DNA of 64,000 nucleotides. Origin: Patagioenas fasciata. Its lineage: Eukaryota > Chordata > Aves > Columbiformes > Columbidae. Every line of letters starts with the position of its first letter. Within the stretch, counting starts at the first letter, position 1. Below are positions 11,870-21,340 of the stretch, in pieces. The notes below the pieces were generated by a model. The model saw only the letters and a program-made list of their open reading frames with translations. It did no database searches and was not told where the DNA came from. The stretch lies in NCBI RefSeq assembly GCF_037038585.1, contig NC_092541.1:257445-321444 (forward strand), given 5' to 3'. Made by a program: the position numbers and the translations under genes.

Positions 11870-14800
11870 ATGAAAATGGAGGATATGTCTTTGTCTGGCC
11901 TGGATAACAGCAAACTGGAGGTGAGTGGCCCCTGGCGCTGTCCCTCTGTCCCCCCCGGGCCCTGGTCTCTAACGCCTCCCCCGCTGCCCCAGGCCATCGC
12001 GCACGAGATCTACACGGAGCTGGTGGAGGATGCGTGCCTGGGGCTCTGCTTCGAGGTGCACCGCGCCGTCAAGTGCGGCTACTTCTTCCTGGACGACACG
12101 GACCCCGACAGCATGAAGGACTTTGGTGAGGGGACAGGGCCCGCGGGCGGGGGGAACACAGCGAGCGGCCCCCCCAGTGCTGCCGGGAAAAGCCACGGAG
12201 AGGTTGTGGGAGGGTTGGTTGCACCCAGGAGCAGGGACTTGGGCACAAGTGGTGCCAAGGAGGGCTGGACACGTGGTGGCCCTGGTGTCCCCGCAGCTGT
12301 GCTGGTGCTGCCAGGGTGTCACCAGCCTGTCCCAGAGGAGCCATTTTCTAAACCGTGAGGTGCACTGAACCCCAGAAAAACCCCACAGCATGTAGCTCTG
12401 CCCTAGGGGAACATGGCAGGTTGGGAGGACGGGAGGGACCCCCTGGCTGGGTTCAGCCCCCGAAGCCAAGCTGAAGGTCTGGGAGGGGACTGGTGGCCCA
12501 AGGGACCCCACAGAGGAAAGGGGCATGGCCAGCAGGTCTGGGGGGGCTGATGCGTGTGCCCCCCACAGAGATCGTGGACCAGCCCGGCGTGGACATCTTC
12601 GGGCAGGTGTACAACCAGTGGAAGAACAAGGAGTGCGTGTGCCCCAACTGCAGCCGCAGCATCGCTGCCTCCCGCTTCGCCCCTCACCTGGAGAAGTGCC
12701 TGGGCATGGGCCGCAACAGCAGCCGCATCGCCAACCGCCGGTGAGGGCTCCTGAAACGCGGGGCTGGGGGCTCCCGTGGTCCCCCTGCCTGGGGACACGG
12801 CGGGACAGACCCCGGCCGTCCCTGACCTCCCCCTGCGCAGGATCGCGAGCAGCAACAACATGAACAAGTCGGAGAGTGACCAGGAGGACAATGACGACAT
12901 CAATGACAACGACTGGTCCTATGGCTCCGAGAAGAAAGGTGGGGAACGTGGGGGGGTGTCCCACCCCCCTGCAAGGCAGGGGGACCACGTCCCAGCAGTG
13001 GGTGGAGAGTGGGCTGGCAGCACCTGCTGCAGCTATTGGGGATAAATCCACCAGGAAAGGTAAAAGTCGTTCCTTCTCTGTCTGTCCCTGCAGCAAAGAA
13101 GAGGAAATCGGACAAGGTGAGGGGTGGGGGACATGGGGTGGGGCGCACAGGGGGGCGCGGGGTGCTGCCGGGGGGTTGGGGACACGGGGACACTGCCGTC
13201 CCAACACCCGCTGTCCCCGCAGAACCCCAACTCGCCCCGCAGGTCCAAGTCCCTGAAACACAAAAATGGTGAGTGGGCGGGGCTTTCACCGCCGGGGGGT
13301 GGAGCGTCTCGGAGGGGGCGGGGCTTACGGGAGCGCTGGTGAGAAATGGGGCGTGGCACGCGGAGGGGGTGGGGCCCAGCTGGGCGGGGCGCGTGGTGGG
13401 CGGAGCTTGCTCAGGGGCCGGGCGGGGACACGTGGGGCTGCGGGCGGGGCCTCCGCGACTCCCTCTCCCCCCTCACTCCCTCTCCCCCCTCTCCTCCTCA
13501 CCCTCTCTTCCAGGCGAGATCGGCGGGAACCCCGATCCCTTCAAGGTGAGCCCGGGCAGGGGAGGTGTCGCCTGCTCTGGCCCCCCAGCCCTGACACCAC
13601 TCTCTGCCCCCACAGTACAGCAGCTCGGCAGGGATCAACTACGAGACGCTGGGCCCTGAGGAGCTGCGGACGCTGCTCACCACGGTGCGTGGCCGGGGCC
13701 CTGGTGGGCGCAGGAGAAGCCCCATGGGATCTGTGGGCACTGGGACTTGTGGGATCCTCCCTGGCTCAGCTCCATCCCAGCGGGGCTGGATCCCAGGCTG
13801 GGACTGGGGACACTCATGATCTGAACGTGGTGACAGGGATGTGCAGGAATCCTGCACCCGCTGGGCACCAGGTCCTGATCCCAGAGGATGTGGTGGCTGC
13901 TCTGTTTGGGAGGCAGGGCAGCGTGGGGAGGTTGGGGGTCGCTGGGGCTGGGGTCACAGTGGAGCATGGCCTGGGGGCTGCATGGCTGCTTCTGCACCCG
14001 CTCACCTGTCCCTTCTCTCCCCAGCAATGTGGGGTCATCTCCGAGCACACCAAGAAGATGTGCACCAGGTGAGAGTGTCCTGGGCTTTCCTGGCTGGGTG
14101 TGGGGCTGTGGGGAACTATGGGGGGTCCCCAGGGTGCCTGGATCCCTGTGGGAGCTGTGGGGAGAGAGCAAAATGCTCAACTGGGTCCTACATCTCCCCG
14201 GCCAGGTCCCTGCGGTGTCCCCAGCACACGGATGAGCAGCGCAGATCAGTCCGGGTTTACCTCCTTGGTCCCTCTGCGTAAGTCAGCACAAGCAGGGCCC
14301 AAAACGTCCCGGGGCCACTGTCCCAGTGTGGGGACGGGGACGAAGCTTTGCCACCCGGTGCGAACAGACTCCGGGGGGGCTGCACGTGACACCCAGGTCC
14401 GGAGTGAGGCGTGATGGGAACAGGGGTGCTTCCTGGGGGGCTTGGAGGGCTGGAATTGGGGTCGAGCCCCTGGCAGCCACCCTGCATCGGAGGGGGCAGC
14501 ACTGCGGGCTCCATCGCCTGTCCCCCCTGTCCCTGGGGACCCCCGTAACGCCTGTGCCCCTCCCGCCACGCCTGCGCCAGGTCCCTGCCGGAGGCGGAGG
14601 GCAGCGTGGAGAACGACAGCTTCGAGGTGGCGGAGAGCCAGGCCATCATGAGCCGGCTGCAGTGGGACGGCTCCTCCGACATCTCGCCCTCCGACTCGGC
14701 CTCCTCTAAAGCCAGTGAGTGTCTGGGGTGGGGGCAGATCCTGCAGCACAGCCCCCTCTGCAGGGGCAAACCGGCCGTGCTGGCATCTTCTCAGCACGGG

Positions 14801-15137
14801 AGGCGACAGACAGACAGACCACGGCTGTCCAAAGCCACCACAATCCCCAGGGTCGGGGGGACCATCCCCTAGTATTGGGGTACTTTTTCCTGGGTGTGGA
14901 TTGGTGGGGGGGATCCTTTCTGTTTTGGGGGAGCTCCTGTGGGCCCAGCTGTTCCCCAGCACCCCCATCTCCTCCCTTTCCCCGCCAGGTACAAACAACT
15001 CCGAGTCCCGCAAGACCAAGAAGAAGAAGCCCCACCTGGGGCTGGTGAGTGGCGCCCCAGGACTCAGCTCCAGCAAGAAGAAGAAGCCCAAGCCGCCCCC
15101 GCCCCACACCCCCAGCATCTACGACGACATCAACTGA
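11870..15137 (+). CDS. ATXN7L3: Ataxin-7-like protein 3, SAGA deubiquitinase module subunit
   Basis: This protein activates USP22 in the SAGA deubiquitinase module, which removes ubiquitin from histone H2B. Twelve coding exons encode 340 aa: 11870-11920, 11993-12125, 12569-12740, 12841-12938, 13094-13116, 13223-13268, 13514-13545, 13616-13684, 14025-14068, 14206-14277, 14581-14714 and 14989-15137. The protein starts [17 protein letters not shown]. It has an N-terminal helix matching the Sgf11 type, a zinc finger with [20 protein letters not shown] followed by KC, an acidic linker ([14 protein letters not shown]), basic stretches, the SCA7 domain ([20 protein letters not shown]) and a C-terminus ending [14 protein letters not shown]. 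An acceptor at about 11843 places 26 nt of leader before the ATG. Two exons are unusually small (23 and 32 nt). Human ATXN7L3 is about 347 aa, so this is full length. Confidence 0.96.
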
Positions 15138-16700
15138 GCACAGCGGAGGTGACGGGGGATGGACAGACGGGCGGGGGCAGCCCCGCCCACCCCTTGATTT
15201 GGACACAAAGCGGGTACCTGGGGTGCGCAGGATGGAGGACTTGGCCATCGCCGCTGAGGGGAGGTGGGGGCCTAGATTTGGGAGCCCCTGTTTGTGGCCC
15301 CCTTCCTCCCGCCCCGGTGCCTCTATTTATTCTGTGACAGTTTTGTACGCGGGGCTCCCCTCAGTGCTGCCAGGGGGTGTCTTGCTCAGAGATGGGGGCA
15401 CAACGCCCTCCCCGCTTCCCTTCCCACCATCCCCCCAAAAACTGGCTGTGCCCCCTCCCACACTCACTCTGCTGGAGCCCAGTGGCGTGGGGGGCACCTG
15501 GACCCCCGGGCAGGTCCCACATGGGTGCTGGGGGGTGCAGATCCCTCCTGCCCTGCGGTTTGGGGCTGCTCCCCACTCCCTGTGCCCAGGCCAGTGCTCA
15601 CTGCCTGGGCTGGCTCAGGACGGGGGGAGCATCTGGGGGCTCCTGCTCAGAGGAGACAAGCTGGGACCCCCATACATCCCAAATCTGCCGCTGGGGCGTG
15701 TTCGGGGCCCGCCCTGTCCCTGAGGGGTCCTGCATGCTGAATCCCTCGTGTCTGGGGGGTTACCAGGGGAGGACGGAGCTGCCGTCACATCCCCTGCCCC
15801 AGCCGGGCCACCCCGACCTGCCGGGAAGTGCGCTGAACCCCCACAGCGCAAACTGGGGGGGACAGAGCCCCCCCATCCCCAGGCCGGTGGCCCTGGGACA
15901 GGGCTGTGTCCCGGTCCCCATGGGCCTGGGGACGCCTGGCAGCTCTGGTTGGTGTTTGTACCCCCGTGGGCTCCAGTCTCCAGCCTGGTCCCCCTGCTGT
16001 ACCCCCCGCTGTCTGACACCCCGAGTTCAGCTCTATGTCTGGGGGGGCCGCTGTTCCCTTTGTGCCGCGGGGGCATGGCCGCTCCTTTCCGTGGGTCTCG
16101 CGAATTTTGGTGCTCTCGACTCTGGATTCACTATTGTTCTAAATCTGCTGCTAAAGGCAAGTGCTGTGGTGGGATGTGGGGGTGTCCCCACAGTGCCCTG
16201 GGCACCCCAAACTGCCGGGGGGGCCCAGCTGTGAGGTGACCCCCCCACTCCCTCCCCACTGCGCTCCGCAGTGGCTCCTGGCACAGCTTTGGGGCGGGGG
16301 GCCGGTCCCCGGAACACGCGAAGCTGGCCTTTGCGTGCTCCGGGACAGGGGTCCAGGCACCCAGAGACATGGGGGACCACCCTGGGCCCCCCTCAACTGC
16401 CTGGGGAGGGCACAGTGACCGGGCTGGCGGGGGGAAAGCAGCCTGAGCCCCTCCAGCTGCAGAAGTGCTGCAGTTTGGGGTCCAAGGGCTGTAATGGGGG
16501 TTTGGAGGTGTCCCGTGCCCCCCCCCAGGTCCATGTCCTCCCCCCGGCAGACCCAGTGGCCACCCGAGGCCCCCCCAGGCTGGGACTTGTGTTTTTGGCA
16601 CGTTCTCCATCCCGTACGGGCAGCTGAGCCGTTGTGAGGTCTGTGTGTCCCGTTCGTGGGTTGTGGCTGCCCCTGTAAATAAAACTGCATCTTGACTTGG
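15138..16700 (+). other. ATXN7L3: ATXN7L3 3' untranslated region
   Basis: About 1.5 kb of C-rich sequence without a recognisable frame follows the stop. An AATAAA signal at 16678-16683 marks the likely end near 16700. TMUB2 converges from the other strand and its poly(A) signal is only about 200 bp further on. I see nothing in the gap between them. Confidence 0.75.
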
Positions 16701-17088
16701 TACCGGGGGCTGGCGGCTGCACGGCGCCGGGGCCGGTTTAGTTACGCGTGATGTCCCGCTCGCCGCCCCGTGCTTTTCCCCGGGGGGCTGTTTTCCGGAG
16801 GAACTGTCCCGGGGCGCGGGGACGCAGAGGGCAGCAGGTGCCCCTCGGGCACGAAGGTGACACCGGTGCTGACACTGAACCTTTTATTTGCTTCACAAAG
16901 TCCCGGGGCAGAAGCAGCAGCTCCTCCCGAGCTGGGGGGAGGACAGTGCTGGGGGGCACAGCCCCTTCTGCGGCCAAAGTCCGGCTCAGAGATGGGCAAG
17001 GGCGCACCGAGCTCCCACCGCACGGCTCCGGTCACCGTCACGCGGCGTGGCGCGGTGGGGGCGGCTGCGGCACCTCCTGCCCGAGCCC

Positions 17089-18043
17089 CTAGTGCCTGTG
17101 CAGCCCGAGGGCCAGGAGGCTGCCCAGGACGGTGACGCCGATCGGGGGGCGGTGGCGGGGGCGGTGAGGAGCTGCCGGTAGCTGATGCGGCAGCACCAGA
17201 GCGCCGCCAGCACCGTGGCCGCGGCGGGGAGGCTGCGGAGGCCGGGGGTGGGGCCGGGGGCGGGCGGGGCGGCCCCGCGCCCGGGGCGCTGGCAGTGGAT
17301 GACGCAGTTGTCGCTGACGCGGAGCGAGCGCAGCGTCCGGGCCCGGTCCCGCGGCAGCCGCCCGCGGGAGATGAACCGCACCGCGCTCTGCTGGCCCGGG
17401 AAGAACCTGCGGGGGAGGGCTCGGGGCGCACGCGAGCGGCGCGGGGCTGGGGAAACGCGCCCATCCTGCCCGGGGCGAGGGCAGCGCTGCCCCGCGTCAC
17501 CCTGAGCTCAGCACCTCGCTCCTCTGGGCAGGATGAGAACGCCCCGCTGGGGGGGGCAGCGCCCCCGGACGTACCTCCTGACCCCCCCACGGTGTCCTCG
17601 GGCCGCACCACGGCCACCCTCTCCGTGTCGTTGAGGAACTTGAAGCGCACGGTGATGAGGCCGGGGCCGGGCGGCCCCCCCGGGGCGCTGCGCTCCGCCG
17701 CCGGCTCGGGGGAGCTCGGGGTGTCCGGCGGCCGCTCCGGGCCGGGGGCGCCCCCGCCGGCCCCCAGCTCCGCCGCCGCCCCCGGTTCTTCCGTCTTCTT
17801 CTCCGGGGGTTCGGGGACTCCGGGGGCCTCCGGCGCCTCGGCCGCCGCCACGGGCCCGAGCCGGATCACGGCCGCGTCCCCGCCCGCCACGATCGCTCCC
17901 GGCGGCTGCTGGCCGCCGTCTGCCACGTGCGTGGACACCCAGGCCAGGGCCAGGCCGAGCACCAGCGCCGCGACCCCGGCCGCCAGCGCCACCGCGTCCC
18001 CCAGCGCCTCGGGGCCGGGCGGCCCCATCCCCGGGGACTCCAT
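17089..18043 (-). CDS. TMUB2: Transmembrane and ubiquitin-like domain protein 2 (reading frame broken twice as assembled)
   Basis: TMUB proteins are small membrane proteins with a cytosolic ubiquitin-like domain. Exon 1 (18043-17575) starts MESPGMGPPG, has a hydrophobic segment (VALAAGVAALVLGLALAWVS), the conserved motif AWVSTHVADGG, an acidic/proline linker and the start of the ubiquitin-like fold (PGLITVRFKFLNDTERVAV). Exon 2 (17406-17089) continues with FFPGQQSAVRFISRGRLPRD and SDNCVIHC, then a hydrophobic region with CRISYRQLLTAPAT. As written the exons total 787 nt, not a multiple of three. The phase across the junction fails beside a 7-C run (17582-17588), and the last segment leaves the conserved frame at a 6-G run (17144-17149). 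One extra base in each run would give 262 codons and a C-terminus ending in a hydrophobic stretch. Undercalled homopolymers are the likely cause; true decay is the alternative. The minus-strand AATAAA lies at 16888-16883. Confidence 0.85.
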
Positions 18044-18384
18044 CCCGGGCTTTCGGGGGATCCGGGTCCCGCCGCCGCCCACGCGCCGGACGCGCCACGT
18101 CACAGCGCCAGCGCCGCCGCGGCGGGGAGCGGGAGCCAGCTGCCGGCGCGCGCGAGGTGCGTCACGGCCGCGCCGCCACGCCTACTGGGCGTGGCCCCCG
18201 CGCGCTGAGAGCGTACAGAGCGGGAGGGCGGAGCGCTTGGGCCACTCCCCCACGCCGGCCGCAGTGATGGGCGGGGCCACGCCGTGGGGCGGGGCGTCCC
18301 GCGTCTCGTGTGCGCCCGGGTCCGTCAGCCCGGCCCGGCCGGCCCGCGGGAAGGAGACGCCCGGGAGCCGCCGCTGTCACAGCG
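18044..18384 (-). promoter_or_regulatory. TMUB2: GC-rich promoter region of TMUB2
   Basis: This CpG-dense segment lies between the TMUB2 start and the ASB16 poly(A) signal, both genes reading leftwards. It has several GGCGTGG-type GC boxes. I see no coding region or RNA gene in it. Confidence 0.45.
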
Positions 18385-18418
18385 TTTATTGTCCCGGGCG
18401 CGGGGCTCCGGGCGGGGC

Positions 18419-20678
18419 TCAGGAGAGGGTCCCCTGCAGCGGCAGCTGCAGGTAGCGGCGCAGGGGGGGCGGCAGCGACAGCTTGGGGACAGCCAGGTGG
18501 CAGCGGGCGCCCAGGTGCCGCCGCACGGCGCAGCGGGCCAGGTGCTGCAGGCGCCGCGGCTGCCCCGCCATGCGCACGGCCGAGGTGTAGAACTCCCGGT
18601 GCTCCTGCGGACAGACGCGGCGTGAGCGGCGGGGCTGGGAGCGGGCACGGGCTGAGCGACGGCGTGGGGCGCACACGGGGGACCCCGTGGCCCCTCACCT
18701 GCCACAGCTCCGGGGGCACGGCCCCCACCCAGCTCTCGGCGGGGGGGATGCGGTCGTAGGCGTTGAGCACAACCTCCAGCGCCGGCGGGTGCCGGCAGCA
18801 GAACTTCAGCATCTGCGGGTACAGCCGTGTCACCGCGCTGGGGGACCCCGCGGCCCCGACCCCCCCGATCGCTCACCTTGGGGTGCACGGGGCCGGCGCC
18901 GTGGTCGAGCAGGAGCGCGATGGTTTCCTCGGGGCGCTGGTCCCGGTACTCGTCGACGGCGTGCAGGGCGCAGTCCAGGGGCGTGTACCCGGCGCAGTTG
19001 GGGACGGTGGCGTCGGCGCCGTGCCGCAGCAGCAGCCGCGCCAGCCGGGGCTGCCCGTTGCCGCAGGCGTTGTGCAGCGGCGTGTGGTCTTTGCGCCCCG
19101 CGGCCCCGGGGTCGGCCCCGGCCGCCAGCAGCCGCTCGGCCACCCGGCAGAAGCGCTCGGCGTCCTCGGGGCGCTCGGCCGCGCCGCAGGCCGCGTTCAG
19201 GGGGGTCTCGCCCTGGCGGCTGCGGCGCGCGGGGTCGGCGCCGTGTCGCAGGTACAGCTCCACGTGCGCCACCAGCCCCTGCCGCGCCGCCACGTGCAGC
19301 GCCGTCACCTGCCGCTCCCGCGTGCCCAGGTTCACCTGCGCCCCGTGCGCCAGCAGCAGCTCCGCGCACCTGGGGGGACACGGGTGAGCCGGGGACCCCA
19401 TCGACCCACCCGGGGACTCCACCACCCCCCGGGACTGCACTTTGGGGGGGGCTTGGCTGGAGGAGAGGGGGGGGGGGGGGGGGGTGTCCATTTAAATGTT
19501 TACGGCAGGGGTGTGGCTTGGGTGAGAGGCGGAGCCTATCATGCAGATGAGGTGTGGGCAGAGTTTGTTTCCTGGGTGGGGCTGGCATGCAGATGAGGCT
19601 GGTGGTGTGGGCGGAGTTTGCTATGCAGATCGAGTGGGTGGAGGACGGCATGCAGATTTATGGGTGTGGCCTGGTTTGCATCCGGAGTGGGTGGAGCCTG
19701 TCGCGCGGACAGGCCCTTGGACAGGCCCACGCAGAGCCGGCGGGAGCAGGGGCGTGGCCCGGGGGCGTGGCCGGACATGCAGATGAGGGGCGGGGCGGGG
19801 CGTACGCGAGGCTGTCGGGCGCGGTGCAGAGGTGCAGCGGGGCCGAGCCCTCGGCGCTCAGCACGTTGGGGTCGGCGCCGAAGGCCAGGAGCAGGCGGGC
19901 GCAGTCGGGGCGGGGGGCGGCGGCGCAGTCGTGCAGGGGGGCCCGGCCGCCCACCACCGCGTCCACCTCCGCGCCCCGCAGCAGCAGGTGCCGGGCGCAG
20001 TCGCTGTAGCCGCGGCCGGCGGCGATGCGCAGCGCTGAGGTTTGCTGCCGGCGGGGGCTCAGCACCCACAGCCCTGCGGGGGGGAGGTGTCAGCTGGGGG
20101 GGCACCCAGGCCTGCGCGCCCCTCCTCATTTCACCAGACCCCCCCACCCGCCCCCCAGCCCTAGGGGAGCTGTTGTGCACCCCCGTGTCCCCCAACCTCC
20201 ACCTGAGCCAGGAAAAGCCTGGGGGGAGCAAACTTGGGATCCCCCCCATCCCAAAGGAGACCAGCAGCCAACCCTCCCCCCCGCCACCCAGGAGCTGCAG
20301 CCTCAGCCAGCGCTCCTCCCCCTATTACTTTGCAGTGAAGGGAAGGGACCCCCAGCCCATGCAGCCCCCGAGCCCCGTACCCTGCTCGGGCTCCCACACC
20401 AGCTCCTCGCTGACCGTCTCCATGACCAGGTTCGTGGTGGTCTCGTCCTTGAAGATGCTCTTGATGCGCAGGAGGTCCCCGGTGTACAGGGCGTTGTGGA
20501 CCGCAGGGTCCCGGCAGTACTGGGGCCGCCGGGGGGGCCTGGGGGGCTCCGTCAGGAACCGGCGCGTGGCCGATTCCCGAGCCAGGGCGCGCCGGCGATC
20601 CTCCCGCTCCAGCAGCTCCCGCTGCAGCCGCAGCGAGCGCAGGGCGGAGGAGCTGAAGGCGAAGGTCTCCTGGGCCAT
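18419..20678 (-). CDS. ASB16: Ankyrin repeat and SOCS box protein 16
   Basis: ASB proteins are thought to be substrate receptors of Cullin-RING E3 ligases; the SOCS box binds elongin BC. Five exons encode 452 aa (human about 453): 20678-20381, 20073-19806, 19369-18877, 18812-18699 and 18604-18419. The N-terminus is MAQETFAFSSSALRSLRLQR, with the family motif CRDPAVHNALYTGDL. Ankyrin repeats follow, for example SALRIAAGRGYSDCARHLLL, TALHVAARQGLVAHVELYLR and TPLHNACGNGQPRLARLLLR. The C-terminal SOCS-box region contains PRRLQHLARCAVRRHLGARC. The first ATG of the conserved frame was chosen. The stop is followed after about 30 nt by the poly(A) signal (minus-strand AATAAA at 18390-18385), so the 3' UTR is very short. 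Confidence 0.95.
19459..19800. repeat. G18 run and ATGCAGAT-bearing degenerate repeats in ASB16 intron 2
   Basis: A run of 18 G bases spans 19467-19484. After it, the word ATGCAGAT recurs five times (near 19540, 19588, 19624, 19650 and 19778), often beside a GTGGGCGGAGTTTG-like phrase. This suggests an eroded tandem repeat with units of roughly 30-60 bp. It lies wholly inside the intron. Confidence 0.6.
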
Positions 20679-20695
20679 GGGCACCAGGCGGTTGG

Positions 20696-20756
20696 GGAGC
20701 TGGGGGGCAGCGGGAGGCTGGGGGGCAGCGGGAGGCTGGGGGGCAGCGAGGTGCCT
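20696..20756. repeat. 19-bp tandem repeat, three copies, in the ASB16 leader
   Basis: A unit of the type GGCTGGGGGGCAGCGGGAG is repeated three times just upstream of the ASB16 start codon, in what is probably its 5' UTR. Confidence 0.6.
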
Positions 20757-20773
20757 CCTGTGCCGCACGGGGG

Positions 20774-20842
20774 TTATAAATAGGGCCGTGCCCCACCACA
20801 AATGCTGAATCAAGAGCTCGAACCGAGCCGCCCTATAAATAA
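20774..20842 (-). promoter_or_regulatory. ASB16: Two MEF2-type A/T sites upstream of ASB16
   Basis: CTATTTATAA (minus strand, 20783-20774) and CTATAAATAA (plus strand, 20833-20842) both fit the MEF2 consensus YTAWWWWTAR. The first also resembles a TATA box about 100 bp upstream of the ASB16 ATG. ASB16 is reported as a muscle-expressed gene, which fits MEF2 control, but binding is inferred. The rest of the 20813-21093 gap to the HROB end shows no gene. Confidence 0.5.
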
Positions 20843-21340
20843 CTCCCCTTGGGTGGTAAACAGGGTCATGTTGGCGCAGGGCGGCCAGGGAGCTGAACCG
20901 GCTGGTGAGTGCGAGATGGGGACAGTCCCATGGGGCTGGGACTCAGGTACCCCCAACCCCGCAGGGCTCAGCACCCAGGGAAGGGTTGGGGGTGCTGCAG
21001 CTCAGCAGAGGGACGGAGGGGCACTGCTGGCTGCAGCGGCAGAGGGGACAGTGACACGGGAGCAGACGGCGCGAGGCAGGGACAGAACAGCCCTTTAATG
21101 CAGGTGGAGAAGCGGGGAGGGACCAGCCCGCCCGCAGGAGCGGGGACAGGCACTGCGGTCGTGTCCCCGGGACTCCTCGGAGCCCCCGGCTCTCGCTCCA
21201 CAACAAACACGAGACAGAAGGCAGGACAGACAGGGCCAGGGCAGCGCCCGCCAGGCGCCCTCGCTGGGCCGCGGTGCAGCCAGACCGCACCGGCAGGCGC
21301 CGGCTCCCTGGTGCCACGGCCCTGCCGCAGCTCCCTGGGG

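Noticed and set aside
14715-14740. Possible longer form of the ATXN7L3 exon reading SECLGWG, like the extra residues of a human isoform
   Set aside because: No GT donor is found at the position that would keep the frame, so the standard donor at 14715 was used.
16100-16160. A/T-rich patch that might be a transposon remnant
   Set aside because: It lies within the ATXN7L3 3' UTR, is only about 60 bp long and has no terminal repeats or target duplication that I can see.
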